6,771 nucleotides of DNA from JBKEAD01 sp047973165 (GTDB taxonomy: Bacteria; Verrucomicrobiota; Verrucomicrobiia; Chthoniobacterales; JBKEAD01). Position numbers and translations under genes: made by a program. Shown in pieces: positions 1 to 6,595 of this stretch. Position 1 is the first letter of the stretch; each line of letters opens with the position of its first letter. The notes beneath the pieces were generated by a model. It saw only the letters and a list, made by a program, of their open reading frames with translations, was not told where the DNA came from and did no database searches. Where the stretch lies: positions 1 through 6,771 of the forward strand of contig JBKEBM010000202.1 in assembly GCA_047973165.1 (NCBI GenBank), written 5' to 3'.

Positions 1-99
1 TTTTTTCCGGATTTTGGTATAAGATCAAGACAAGGACTTGACGCCTTTAACGAAGTGTATTTACTCCTTGGATAGCCTAACTGATTACCCCTTTGTATT

Positions 100-723
100 A
101 TGAAAATAATGAGCTTTATCCGCCCTCTTCTTTTGATTGTTAGTGCAGGACTTCTGGTTGCCTGTGCGAGTCATGATACGCGTCTGACAAGTTCGGCAAC
201 ACAGTATCTAGGAGCGGATGGTTCCATTGTTACTCGAAATTCAGTTTCTTCAAACTACGCTGAAAAAATCTCTTACTGGGATGGCGATGGAGTGAGCGGC
301 AGCCCTTCCATCGTGATTAACCTGTCCAAGCAAACCGCATCTTTTTACAAAGCTGGACAGTTGGTGGGGGTCTCGGCGATTTCAAGTGGACGCGAGGGAT
401 ACCGGACGCCAACAGGCAGCTTTAAAATAACTCAGAAAAACAAAAATCATGCCTCAAACCTCTACGGCGATTATGTTAACCCAACGACAGGGCAGGTCGT
501 GGTCGCAAATGTGGGTGTAAAGGATGATCCAAAGCCGGCGGGAACAGTTTTCAAAGGTGCACCGATGCCATATTTTATGCGCTTTACGGGTGGCGTCGGT
601 ATGCACGCGGGCTTTTTGCCTGGGGTCCCCGACTCGCATGGATGTATTCGCATGCCTGAAAATATGGCGGAGACATTTTTTGCCAATGTTGCCTACGGCA
701 CTCCCGTTCGCGTGACTTATTAA
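100..723 (+). CDS. Lipoprotein L,D-transpeptidase (YkuD domain)
   Basis: A 207-residue YkuD-family L,D-transpeptidase. Such enzymes make 3-3 cross-links in peptidoglycan or link proteins to it, using a catalytic cysteine, outside the inner membrane. The first 21 residues are a signal peptide ending in the lipobox L19-V20-A21-C22, so the mature protein should be lipidated at C22; alanine at +2 would, by the E. coli rule, send it to the outer membrane. A polar linker (about 23-66) leads into the YkuD domain (about 68-206), with the TPTGSF strand at 103-108 and the active-site block H169...S179-H180-G181-C182-I183-R184, C182 being the nucleophile. ATG at 100 gives the signal peptide a charged start; ATG at 109 is a possible alternative. 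Neither has a Shine-Dalgarno sequence. The next gene begins 4 bases after the stop, suggesting co-transcription. The domain is certain; the precise substrate (cross-linking or protein attachment) is not. Confidence 0.95.
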   Translation: MKIMSFIRPLLLIVSAGLLVACASHDTRLTSSATQYLGADGSIVTRNSVSSNYAEKISYWDGDGVSGSPSIVINLSKQTASFYKAGQLVGVSAISSGREGYRTPTGSFKITQKNKNHASNLYGDYVNPTTGQVVVANVGVKDDPKPAGTVFKGAPMPYFMRFTGGVGMHAGFLPGVPDSHGCIRMPENMAETFFANVAYGTPVRVTY

Positions 724-727
724 GCCT

Positions 728-2185
728 TTGCCTGAGTCTCTCCAGTTAAAAAACGGGGAGCTTTTTTGTCGCAGCCTGCCGGTTTGTGGTGAGTGGCGGG
801 CGACAGGGGAGGCGGGGGTTGATTTGATCCGCAATCCTGCAAGCAGAGAATTGCTTGCAAAGCTGCCTGCACTTTCGGAGCAGGAGGTTGAAGAGTCTTT
901 ACAATTTTCTTACGATGCAATGCAGCCGTGGCGTCATATATCGGCTGCTGAGCGAGCGCAGAGTCTGTTAAAGTGGCACGCACTGCTGCTGGAAAACCAG
1001 GATGATCTTGCTGCAATCCTGACAGCGGAATGTGGAAAGCCGCTTACCGAAGCCCGTGCGGAAATCGCTTACGGAGCTGCTTACGTGCAGTGGTTTGCCG
1101 AAGAGGCACGGAGGATTTACGGCGACGTAATTCCGGGGAACGGTGGGAAGAACCGGATTTTTGTTTTTAAAGAACCCGTCGGCTTATGCTGTGCGATTAC
1201 GCCCTGGAATTTTCCTAATGCGATGATCGCACGGAAGGTTGCACCAGCTCTCGCTGCGGGTTGTGCGATAGTCGTGAAGCCGGCACCGCAGACTCCTCTC
1301 TCGGCTCTGGCAATGGCCTTTCTCGCTGAACAGGCAGGAATCCCCAAAGGACTTTTCAGCGTTGTGGCGGGGGATGCCGTTGCCATCGGAAAAGTTTTTT
1401 GTAAAAGCCCGCTTGTTCGCAAATTGACTTTTACGGGATCGACGGCAACAGGCAAAATTTTGCTTTCGCAGTGCGTTCATGATTTAAAACGTGTCTCGCT
1501 TGAGCTGGGTGGAAATGCTCCTTTCATTGTTTTTGAAGACGCGGATTTGGATGCGGCTGTGGCGGGATGCATTACTTCGAAATTTCGCAATGCGGGACAG
1601 ACCTGTGTTTGCGTAAATCGTATTTATGTCCATGACCGACTCCACGATTCATTTGTAAAAAAATTGTCAAATGCTGTGAAAAAATTGCGAGTGGGAAATC
1701 CGATGGACACCGGAGTAGAAATCGGCCCGCTGATCGACAAGGCCGCTGTTGAAAAAGTTGAAACTTTACTTTCAGATGCGCTAAATTCCGGTGCACAGGT
1801 CTCCTGCGGAGGCAGGCGACACGCGCTGGGAGGGCAATTTTTTGAACCCACCGTTCTGACGGATTGTCAGGCCGGAATGCGCCTGGCTGATGAAGAGATT
1901 TTCGGTCCGGTGGCAGCAGTTTTTCGTTTTAAGTCGGAAGAAGAAGTCATTGCGCTGGCAAATGCGACAAGGGTTGGTCTGGCCGGGTATTTTTACACCC
2001 AAAATACGGATAGAGTCTGGCGTGTGGCCGAGGCTCTGGAGTGTGGTATGGTGGGTATAAATACCGGCACCGTCTCAAACCCGGCTGCTCCGTTTGGTGG
2101 GATCAAAGAATCCGGAATGGGTCGCGAAGGCTCCAAATACGGCATCAACGATTACGTAAATATCAAGTATGTGAATCTCGCCTGA
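728..2185 (+). CDS. gabD: NAD(P)-dependent succinate-semialdehyde dehydrogenase
   Basis: A 485-residue aldehyde dehydrogenase, close in length and sequence to E. coli GabD (482 residues). It oxidises succinate semialdehyde to succinate in the cytoplasm, the last step of GABA breakdown. Visible signatures are the oxyanion-hole asparagine N161 in TPWNFP, cofactor-binding K184 in VVKPAPQTP, FTGSTATGK (235-243), the general base E259 in LELGGNAP and nucleophile C293 in NAGQTCVCV. R169, R287 and S450 fall where the SSADH subfamily binds the substrate carboxylate, supporting this specificity over other aldehyde dehydrogenases. C295, two residues after the nucleophile, matches the redox-switch cysteine known in human SSADH. 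The start is TTG: the frame is closed by a stop at 713-715, the only other upstream choice is a rare ATT at 719, and the N-terminus aligns with GabD from here. No Shine-Dalgarno is present and the gap to the preceding gene is 4 bases, so translational coupling is likely. Confidence 0.94.
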   Translation: MPESLQLKNGELFCRSLPVCGEWRATGEAGVDLIRNPASRELLAKLPALSEQEVEESLQFSYDAMQPWRHISAAERAQSLLKWHALLLENQDDLAAILTAECGKPLTEARAEIAYGAAYVQWFAEEARRIYGDVIPGNGGKNRIFVFKEPVGLCCAITPWNFPNAMIARKVAPALAAGCAIVVKPAPQTPLSALAMAFLAEQAGIPKGLFSVVAGDAVAIGKVFCKSPLVRKLTFTGSTATGKILLSQCVHDLKRVSLELGGNAPFIVFEDADLDAAVAGCITSKFRNAGQTCVCVNRIYVHDRLHDSFVKKLSNAVKKLRVGNPMDTGVEIGPLIDKAAVEKVETLLSDALNSGAQVSCGGRRHALGGQFFEPTVLTDCQAGMRLADEEIFGPVAAVFRFKSEEEVIALANATRVGLAGYFYTQNTDRVWRVAEALECGMVGINTGTVSNPAAPFGGIKESGMGREGSKYGINDYVNIKYVNLA

Positions 2186-2239
2186 GCACGACCAGGCAAA
2201 TTTTCGTACCTTTGTCGGGTCGACCTGAGAGTCAGACTG

Positions 2240-2272
2240 ATACCAAATCCAAAAAAGAATTGGATTTGGTAT
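2240..2272. terminator. Hairpin between convergent genes, likely bidirectional terminator
   Basis: Left arm 2240-2252 (ATACCAAATCCAA) and right arm 2260-2272 (TTGGATTTGGTAT) form a perfect 13-bp stem around a 7-base loop (AAAAGAA). One G-T wobble and one further A-T pair can extend it. It sits 54 bases after the gabD stop and 29 bases beyond the end of the convergent UDP-glucose dehydrogenase gene, where a shared terminator is expected. The stem is AT-rich and the T-run on either side is short (TTATT on the plus strand), so it is not a textbook intrinsic terminator. Confidence 0.65.
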
Positions 2273-2301
2273 TATTCGGAATGGGTTAAAACCTGCAAAC
2301 T

Positions 2302-3600
2302 TCAGGCGCGACCGATGCTGCTGTAGGTGAAACCGAACTGACGTGCGGTTTCGGGATCGAGGAGATTACGCCCGTCGAAAATGAGTGGGGTGTGCATGAC
2401 CTCTTTAAGCTTTTCCAGATCGACATTCTGAAATTCTTTCCACTCGGTGGCGATGATAAGTGCCTCAGCATTTTCTGCAGCTTCGAGCGGGCTGCTGCAA
2501 ACACGTGCACCCTCAATGAGCTTGTATTCCACGGCCTTTTCGGCACCTTTCGGATCGTAAACAGTTACAAGAGCACCTTCGGCAATGAGGTCCTGCACGA
2601 CGCTGATGGCGACCGAGGAGCGGACGTCATCGGTGTCGGGTTTGAAGGTCAGTCCCCAGACGGCAATGTGTTTGTCTTTGAGGACCCAGAGAGCTTCGCG
2701 GATTTTTGTGATGAAGCGTTCACGCATGGTGCGATTGATGCGCTCGACTTCTTTCAGGAGTGTAAAGGGGACGCCGAGCTGGTCGCTGATAGCAATGAAA
2801 GCGGCAATGTCTTTTGGGAAGCAGGAGCCACCGTAGCCGATACCGGCATTGAGGAAGTTACGCCCGATACGTTTGTCCGCACCGATTCCGTCGGCAACTT
2901 TTTCGATGTCGGCTCCCGTGGCTTCGCAGATTTGGGAGACGGCATTGATGTAAGAAATTTTGAGCGAAAGGAAGGAATTTGCTGCGTGTTTGATGAGTTC
3001 GGCACTGTTGATGTCGGTGACGAGGATGGGTGCGACGAAGGGTTCATAGATACGCTTCATCAGGGAGATGGCACGTTCACTGTTTCCTCCGATGACAATG
3101 CGGTCGGGCTTCATCAGGTCATCAACCGCACAGCCTTCACGCAGGAACTCGGGGTTGCTGACGACATCGAAATCCGCATTGTGTTTATTGTAACGGCGGA
3201 TGGTGTCTGCAACTTTTTCGCCGGTCTTTACCGGGACGGTGCTTTTGTCGACGATGACGCGGTAGTCTTTCAGGACAGCAGCAATTTCTCTGGCAACTTT
3301 TTCGATAAAAGAGAGATCGACGCTGCCGTCGGGCTGTGGAGGTGTCGGGACTGCGATGAAGATGACATCTGATTTATCGACACCTTCTTCGGTGCTCGCG
3401 GTGAAGGAAAGGCGTTTGGCGGCGACGTTTTGGTGCACCAGGTCTTCGAGTCCAGGTTCGTAAATAGGGATTTCACCATTTTGAAGGCGTTGGACTTTTT
3501 TGGCATCGTTATCGACGCAGATAACGTGATGACCGACTTCAGCAAAACAAGCCCCGCTAACGAGGCCTACGTAACCAGAACCAATAATACAGATATTCAT
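2302..3600 (-). CDS. ugd: UDP-glucose 6-dehydrogenase
   Basis: A 432-residue cytoplasmic enzyme that oxidises UDP-glucose to UDP-glucuronate with two NAD+, feeding LPS, capsule or exopolysaccharide sugars. The N-terminal Rossmann domain opens with GSGYVG (7-12) and the NAD-ribose-binding acidic residue lies at D30. The central part carries DKSTVPVKTG (118-127), NPEFLREG (149-156) and ELIKHAANSF (201-210, with K204 and N208). The catalytic C260 lies in GYGGSCFPKD, followed by K263 and D264. These numbers coincide with those of the well-studied streptococcal enzyme. The C-terminal UDP-binding domain has GLTFKPDTDDVRSS (316-329). The length is normal for the family and nothing appears missing. 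The ATG at 3600 directly precedes the Rossmann strand. No Shine-Dalgarno is seen. It lies 71 bases downstream of lptD on the same strand with no hairpin between, so the two may share a transcript. GDP-mannose dehydrogenase is the nearest alternative but fits less well. Confidence 0.96.
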   Translation of the reverse strand: MNICIIGSGYVGLVSGACFAEVGHHVICVDNDAKKVQRLQNGEIPIYEPGLEDLVHQNVAAKRLSFTASTEEGVDKSDVIFIAVPTPPQPDGSVDLSFIEKVAREIAAVLKDYRVIVDKSTVPVKTGEKVADTIRRYNKHNADFDVVSNPEFLREGCAVDDLMKPDRIVIGGNSERAISLMKRIYEPFVAPILVTDINSAELIKHAANSFLSLKISYINAVSQICEATGADIEKVADGIGADKRIGRNFLNAGIGYGGSCFPKDIAAFIAISDQLGVPFTLLKEVERINRTMRERFITKIREALWVLKDKHIAVWGLTFKPDTDDVRSSVAISVVQDLIAEGALVTVYDPKGAEKAVEYKLIEGARVCSSPLEAAENAEALIIATEWKEFQNVDLEKLKEVMHTPLIFDGRNLLDPETARQFGFTYSSIGRA

Positions 3601-3671
3601 GTAGTTTTCAGATAAATAATTTTTGGGATAAAAGTTCTATCAGAGGAGCAATCCGGAAATCAAAGAAGAAT

Positions 3672-5954
3672 TTAATCGTTGGAACTGCCAGGACCGAGAG
3701 CTTCCGTCCCGGTATCGAATGCAAGGGGCAGAGTGACCTGTGGCGCATCTTTGAGGGTCAGGACAAAGAGGACGCCGATGTCTTGTTTTTGCCCCTGACT
3801 TTTACGAATTTGAGTTCCGAAGGAGGCCACCCAGCTTGAGAGGTCGCGGTGGATCATGTAGCGCTGGTAGAGCAGAAGGTCTTGTTCTGCCTCATATTGT
3901 TCATAAATACTGAATCCCCAGTTATCGTTGATTTGCCAGTAGGCATAAAAATTGAACTGGCTGCTGTCTGCGAAGTTCTCGTTGCCGTTAATGATCTGAG
4001 GGCCGAAAGAAAACATGAGGTTTCTGGTTGGCATGAATCGAATGCGCATATCGACTTCGGTAAATCCTTCGTCAACCAACGGGAATTGAGTCAGAGCATC
4101 AAATGCAACCCAGGGCAGAGGTTTGAAACTGATGATGTTGAAAAGATTGGATACGTCCTGATCGGTATAGGGATTTTGGAAGTTCAGGTCCAGGAAAGTG
4201 TCCCAGGTAAGCCATTCGTGAGTGGAGTTGTCGCGGCGCGTCTGAAGACGATTCCGGACACCGATTCGCATAATTGCCCAGGTGTCGATGGAATCCACAG
4301 CCGTAAACTGAGAGAGCTCCAAAGGCAGCAACTGTGTGGAGGGTACCACGCGGTCAAACTGCAGAATCTCGTCGGGATCGGCACCGGCATTTACGAGAAA
4401 GGAAAGCTTGGTGTAGGGCTGAATGATGTGGCGGATACCATCAAGACCAAGAAGCCGGGACTGGATATTTTCATAAGTGCGGCTAATTTTAAATGAGGAA
4501 TCAAGGCCGAAATTAAAGACGGGACGGATAACGGAGCCTTTTTTGTTGAGCGCGGGGGTTGGGCGATTCATCGAATCCGTCAGAAAAATCTGTTGTGTTG
4601 CAGGAACCGGCTGCAAGGGGTCCAGCGGGTCGGGCTGGATTGTTTCGCTGAAATCTTCAAAAGTTCCCGAGCGATTGTAGGCAGTGAGCCTGAATCCGGC
4701 CTTGGGTATCAGGTTTAGCCAGCCGAAGAGGGTGACCGGAGCCGAAAACTGGTGAAACATGTCGAAGCGGGCACTTTCGTAGTTTGAAAATGGCGACCCT
4801 TCAGCAAAAGAACGTCTGTAATATCCCGCTGAGATTTCTCCGGTATAAAATACGGGCCATCCAAAGAGACGGTGTTGTTTGATGTCAATGACGCCTTCCG
4901 GCAAACGTTCGGTAAATTCGTAAAAATCATTAACCTGCCAGCGGGTAAGGAGGTTCATCGTGTAGTTTTCGTCCCACTTGGTCAGCGCAACATAGTTGTC
5001 GGGCTGGGGATCAGTGCGGAATTCAGTTGGGAAAAAATCCTCCATGAAATTGCTGTCACTGAGCAGGTTAATATCTGCGGTGGCATAGATATCGTCTGTC
5101 AAAAACAGGTGCTGTTTATAAGTAACCCGGTAGCGTCCGTCCTTATCGTCGCCAGGGTCTCCCCCATCGTTATCGAAGGCGTAGTAGGACAAAAACTCAC
5201 CCTGGCTTCGATTGTCTTTTCCGAATTTCAGATCGAGGTCAAAGCCGAGAGCGAAACCCTGTTTTGTTCGCTCATCGACGTGAACGCGTCCGATAAAATT
5301 CTCTCCGGTTCCGATCGGAAAGCCGTAGGTTGTAAGGAGAAAAGCACCCCAGCGGGAGTCGTAGCCAGGCAGAAAGCTGAATCCGGTTTCTGTGAGGCTG
5401 GAGTAGAGATAAGGGAGCCAAAAAACGGGGACCTTGCGGACGTAGAGGGTTGAGTTCAGAAAGACGACTCGGTCGTCGGGATAGATGCGCACAGTTCGGG
5501 AGCGGATGTAGTAATCGGGTTCCGAGCTGTCGTCGGTGGTGATCATCGAGTTGGTCGCACGAAATTCCCGCAGAGAAGGGGCACGCATGCTGAAAGCACG
5601 GAAAAGCATGGGGTATGCGGCACCGCTCATTTCGAGTGCACGCATTTGCTTGGTCTCGAGGTTGTAAAGGGCGCGTTGACCGGTCAGAACAGCTTCAGGG
5701 GAATACAGGCGAATATTTCCAACCAGCAGGACATCGCGGGAGTCGGGGTTGTATTCTGCATAATCGCAGTAGATGCTGACTTCACCGTAGTGAATCCGGA
5801 CGTTGTCTTCGGCAACGGCTACACCACCTTCAAAGCGTGTTTCACCGTCGGCCGTGATTTCAACCGGAGAGTCCCCAAAAGAACCGAACTGCGCCTGCGC
5901 TGAAAATATTGCGCAGGCAAAGAGTAAGAGGGTGGCTGAAAAACGATGCATCAT
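3672..5954 (-). CDS. lptD: LPS-assembly outer-membrane protein LptD (OstA)
   Basis: A 760-residue protein (E. coli LptD is 784) that forms the outer-membrane beta-barrel through which LPS reaches the cell surface. Residues 1-21 are a signal peptide with a likely cleavage after A19-Q20-A21. Residues about 30-135 form the periplasmic OstA/LptA-like beta-jellyroll, seen in the repeated short strands around VEITADGETRFEGG and LYSPEAVLTGQRALYN. The barrel follows (about 200-730) with many alternating aromatic strands. The junction motif VPVFWLPYLY (175-184) then TGFSFLP (190-196) corresponds to the conserved IPIFYSPYL...GFLIP block of LptD. The last clear strand, GVLFVLTL, is followed by a tail of about 25 residues. 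Only one cysteine (C63) remains after signal removal, so the disulfides needed for maturation of the E. coli protein cannot form. The start has two adjacent ATGs (5954 and 5951) and no Shine-Dalgarno. The fold assignment is firm; partner proteins are not in the window. Confidence 0.92.
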   Translation of the reverse strand: MMHRFSATLLLFACAIFSAQAQFGSFGDSPVEITADGETRFEGGVAVAEDNVRIHYGEVSIYCDYAEYNPDSRDVLLVGNIRLYSPEAVLTGQRALYNLETKQMRALEMSGAAYPMLFRAFSMRAPSLREFRATNSMITTDDSSEPDYYIRSRTVRIYPDDRVVFLNSTLYVRKVPVFWLPYLYSSLTETGFSFLPGYDSRWGAFLLTTYGFPIGTGENFIGRVHVDERTKQGFALGFDLDLKFGKDNRSQGEFLSYYAFDNDGGDPGDDKDGRYRVTYKQHLFLTDDIYATADINLLSDSNFMEDFFPTEFRTDPQPDNYVALTKWDENYTMNLLTRWQVNDFYEFTERLPEGVIDIKQHRLFGWPVFYTGEISAGYYRRSFAEGSPFSNYESARFDMFHQFSAPVTLFGWLNLIPKAGFRLTAYNRSGTFEDFSETIQPDPLDPLQPVPATQQIFLTDSMNRPTPALNKKGSVIRPVFNFGLDSSFKISRTYENIQSRLLGLDGIRHIIQPYTKLSFLVNAGADPDEILQFDRVVPSTQLLPLELSQFTAVDSIDTWAIMRIGVRNRLQTRRDNSTHEWLTWDTFLDLNFQNPYTDQDVSNLFNIISFKPLPWVAFDALTQFPLVDEGFTEVDMRIRFMPTRNLMFSFGPQIINGNENFADSSQFNFYAYWQINDNWGFSIYEQYEAEQDLLLYQRYMIHRDLSSWVASFGTQIRKSQGQKQDIGVLFVLTLKDAPQVTLPLAFDTGTEALGPGSSND

Positions 5955-6240
5955 GGAAACCGTGAAGGTAAAAAGTCCACTGATACTTGCAAGGCAAATT
6001 CTTTCCTAAATGCGAAAGTATCTGCCTTTTCTCAGAATATCCATCCGGGGCTTACGATTGAAGAGGTGTTTACAGGTATGGAGGGGGTTCGGTGGATTTC
6101 GATAAGTCGTAACACGGCAAGTCGTCCACAGGCTTTGAGACCTATCTTATATGTATCGTAATTTAGGTTCTTTAGCTTCGGAAGAGCTGCGATAATGGAG
6201 AATATTTTAGGTAGTTTGATATTTGCGTTTTGGAGTCCTT
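5955..6240. other. Upstream region of lptD with no recognisable gene
   Basis: This 286-base stretch precedes lptD and should carry its promoter, but no -35/-10 pair is convincing. The best -10-like string on the minus strand is TATAAG at 6151-6146, without a matching -35. A direct repeat AAGTCGT occurs at 6104-6110 and 6119-6125 (15-base period). A minus-strand frame stays open from 6367 to the stop at 6032-6034 but has no ATG or TTG, and its only GTG comes late. On the plus strand, a 22-codon frame (ATG 6195 to TGA 6263) has a weak GGAAGAG upstream. None of these is strong enough to be called a gene. Confidence 0.5.
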
Positions 6241-6495
6241 TTACGCAGGCTCCGGCGCAGTGATATTCCAGGGTGAAGATGCAAGAGTCAGGAGGGAAGC
6301 CGCATCGGCGACGGCTCTGCTTAAACAGGAAAAATCGGGTCCGGTTTCCACAGCGTGGACTTTTATATTAAAAAGAGAAGCCTCGGCCTTCAGGCGAAGC
6401 AGACTTTCGGCTTCAAAGGGGCGGTCTTTTACCTCTGTGACGAATATGACAAAGCAAATGGACTCTTCTTTCAGGCTCTATAAAAAATCGAACAT
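6241..6495 (-). pseudogene. Possible small gene interrupted by an in-frame amber codon
   Basis: From ATG at 6495 the frame reads M-F-D-F-L, then TAG (6480-6478), then 78 open codons to TAA at 6243-6241. The ATG is preceded at the ideal distance by GGAGGT. In the 78 codons, G occupies roughly 37% of first positions (my hand count), as in real genes. The translation has a beta-alpha-beta-alpha look: a strand around ICFVIFVTEV, a helix around FEAESLLRLKAEASLF, a strand NIKVHAV and a helix SRAVADAASLLTLASS. This vaguely recalls the second half of a Rossmann-like or VWA-type domain, but I do not recognise a family. It lies between the kef-like gene (79 bases away) and lptD, on the same strand. Readings: a decayed gene, a sequencing error in codon 6, suppression of the stop, or a short leader peptide followed by chance openness. 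The opposite strand is also largely open here, which weakens the case. Confidence 0.33.
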
Positions 6496-6500
6496 ATCAC

Positions 6501-6506
6501 ACCTCC
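6501..6506 (-). promoter_or_regulatory. Ribosome-binding site GGAGGT before the ATG at 6495
   Basis: On the minus strand GGAGGT is complementary to the standard anti-Shine-Dalgarno and lies 5 bases before the ATG of the amber-interrupted frame. No other gene start in the window has such a site, so it is the main reason to take the small frame seriously. Confidence 0.45.
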
Positions 6507-6569
6507 GACAAACGCCTTTGAAGGGACTTTTTGCGGCGAGTGCATTACCGCTCATCCGCCGGAAGTGGA

Positions 6570-6595
6570 CCGGATCATGCTGACGACTGATCCGG
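6570..6595. repeat. Inverted repeat overlapping the stop of the edge gene
   Basis: CCGGATCA (6570-6577) and TGATCCGG (6588-6595) pair perfectly over 8 bp around a 10-base loop. Read on the plus strand it is followed by ATTTT, like a modest intrinsic terminator, and it could stop antisense transcription into the edge gene. Read on the minus strand, the TGA stop of the edge gene lies in the second arm, with no T-run after it, so it could be a weak terminator or a 3'-end stabilising stem. Confidence 0.5.

Noticed and set aside
38..66. Possible promoter with TTGACG at 38-43
   Set aside because: No acceptable -10 box lies 16-18 bases downstream (the best, TTACTC, is poor), so I do not call it. 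The T-run at 1-6 may be the tail of a terminator whose stem lies outside the window.
2392..3372. Plus-strand 326-codon frame
   Set aside because: Antisense shadow of ugd; its acidic, Asp/Phe/Gly-rich composition is typical of the reverse complement of a real gene.
6104..6114. AAGTCGTAACA, identical to part of the conserved 3' end of 16S rRNA
   Set aside because: The match ends after 11 bases (ACGGCA instead of the rRNA AGGTA continuation), no anti-Shine-Dalgarno tail follows, and no other rRNA sequence is nearby; taken as chance.
5946..6161. Plus-strand 71-codon frame upstream of and overlapping the lptD start
   Set aside because: It begins inside the antisense of the lptD signal peptide, has no ribosome-binding site and matches no family I know.
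6195..6263. 22-codon hydrophobic plus-strand frame (MENILGSLIFAFW...) with weak GGAAGAG upstream
   Set aside because: Too short, with poor spacing to the putative ribosome-binding site and no context support.
6527..6559. Imperfect inverted repeat GCGGCGAG...CTCATCCGC next to a T-run
   Set aside because: The stem has an internal mismatch, and the T-run lies on its 5' side on the plus strand (an A-run after it on the minus strand), so it does not resemble a terminator in either direction.
6230..6583. Plus-strand 117-codon frame starting at TTG
   Set aside because: Very rich in Ser, Arg and Lys with no recognisable pattern. It overlaps the better-supported minus-strand frame and ends antisense to the kef-like gene. 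It has no ribosome-binding site.
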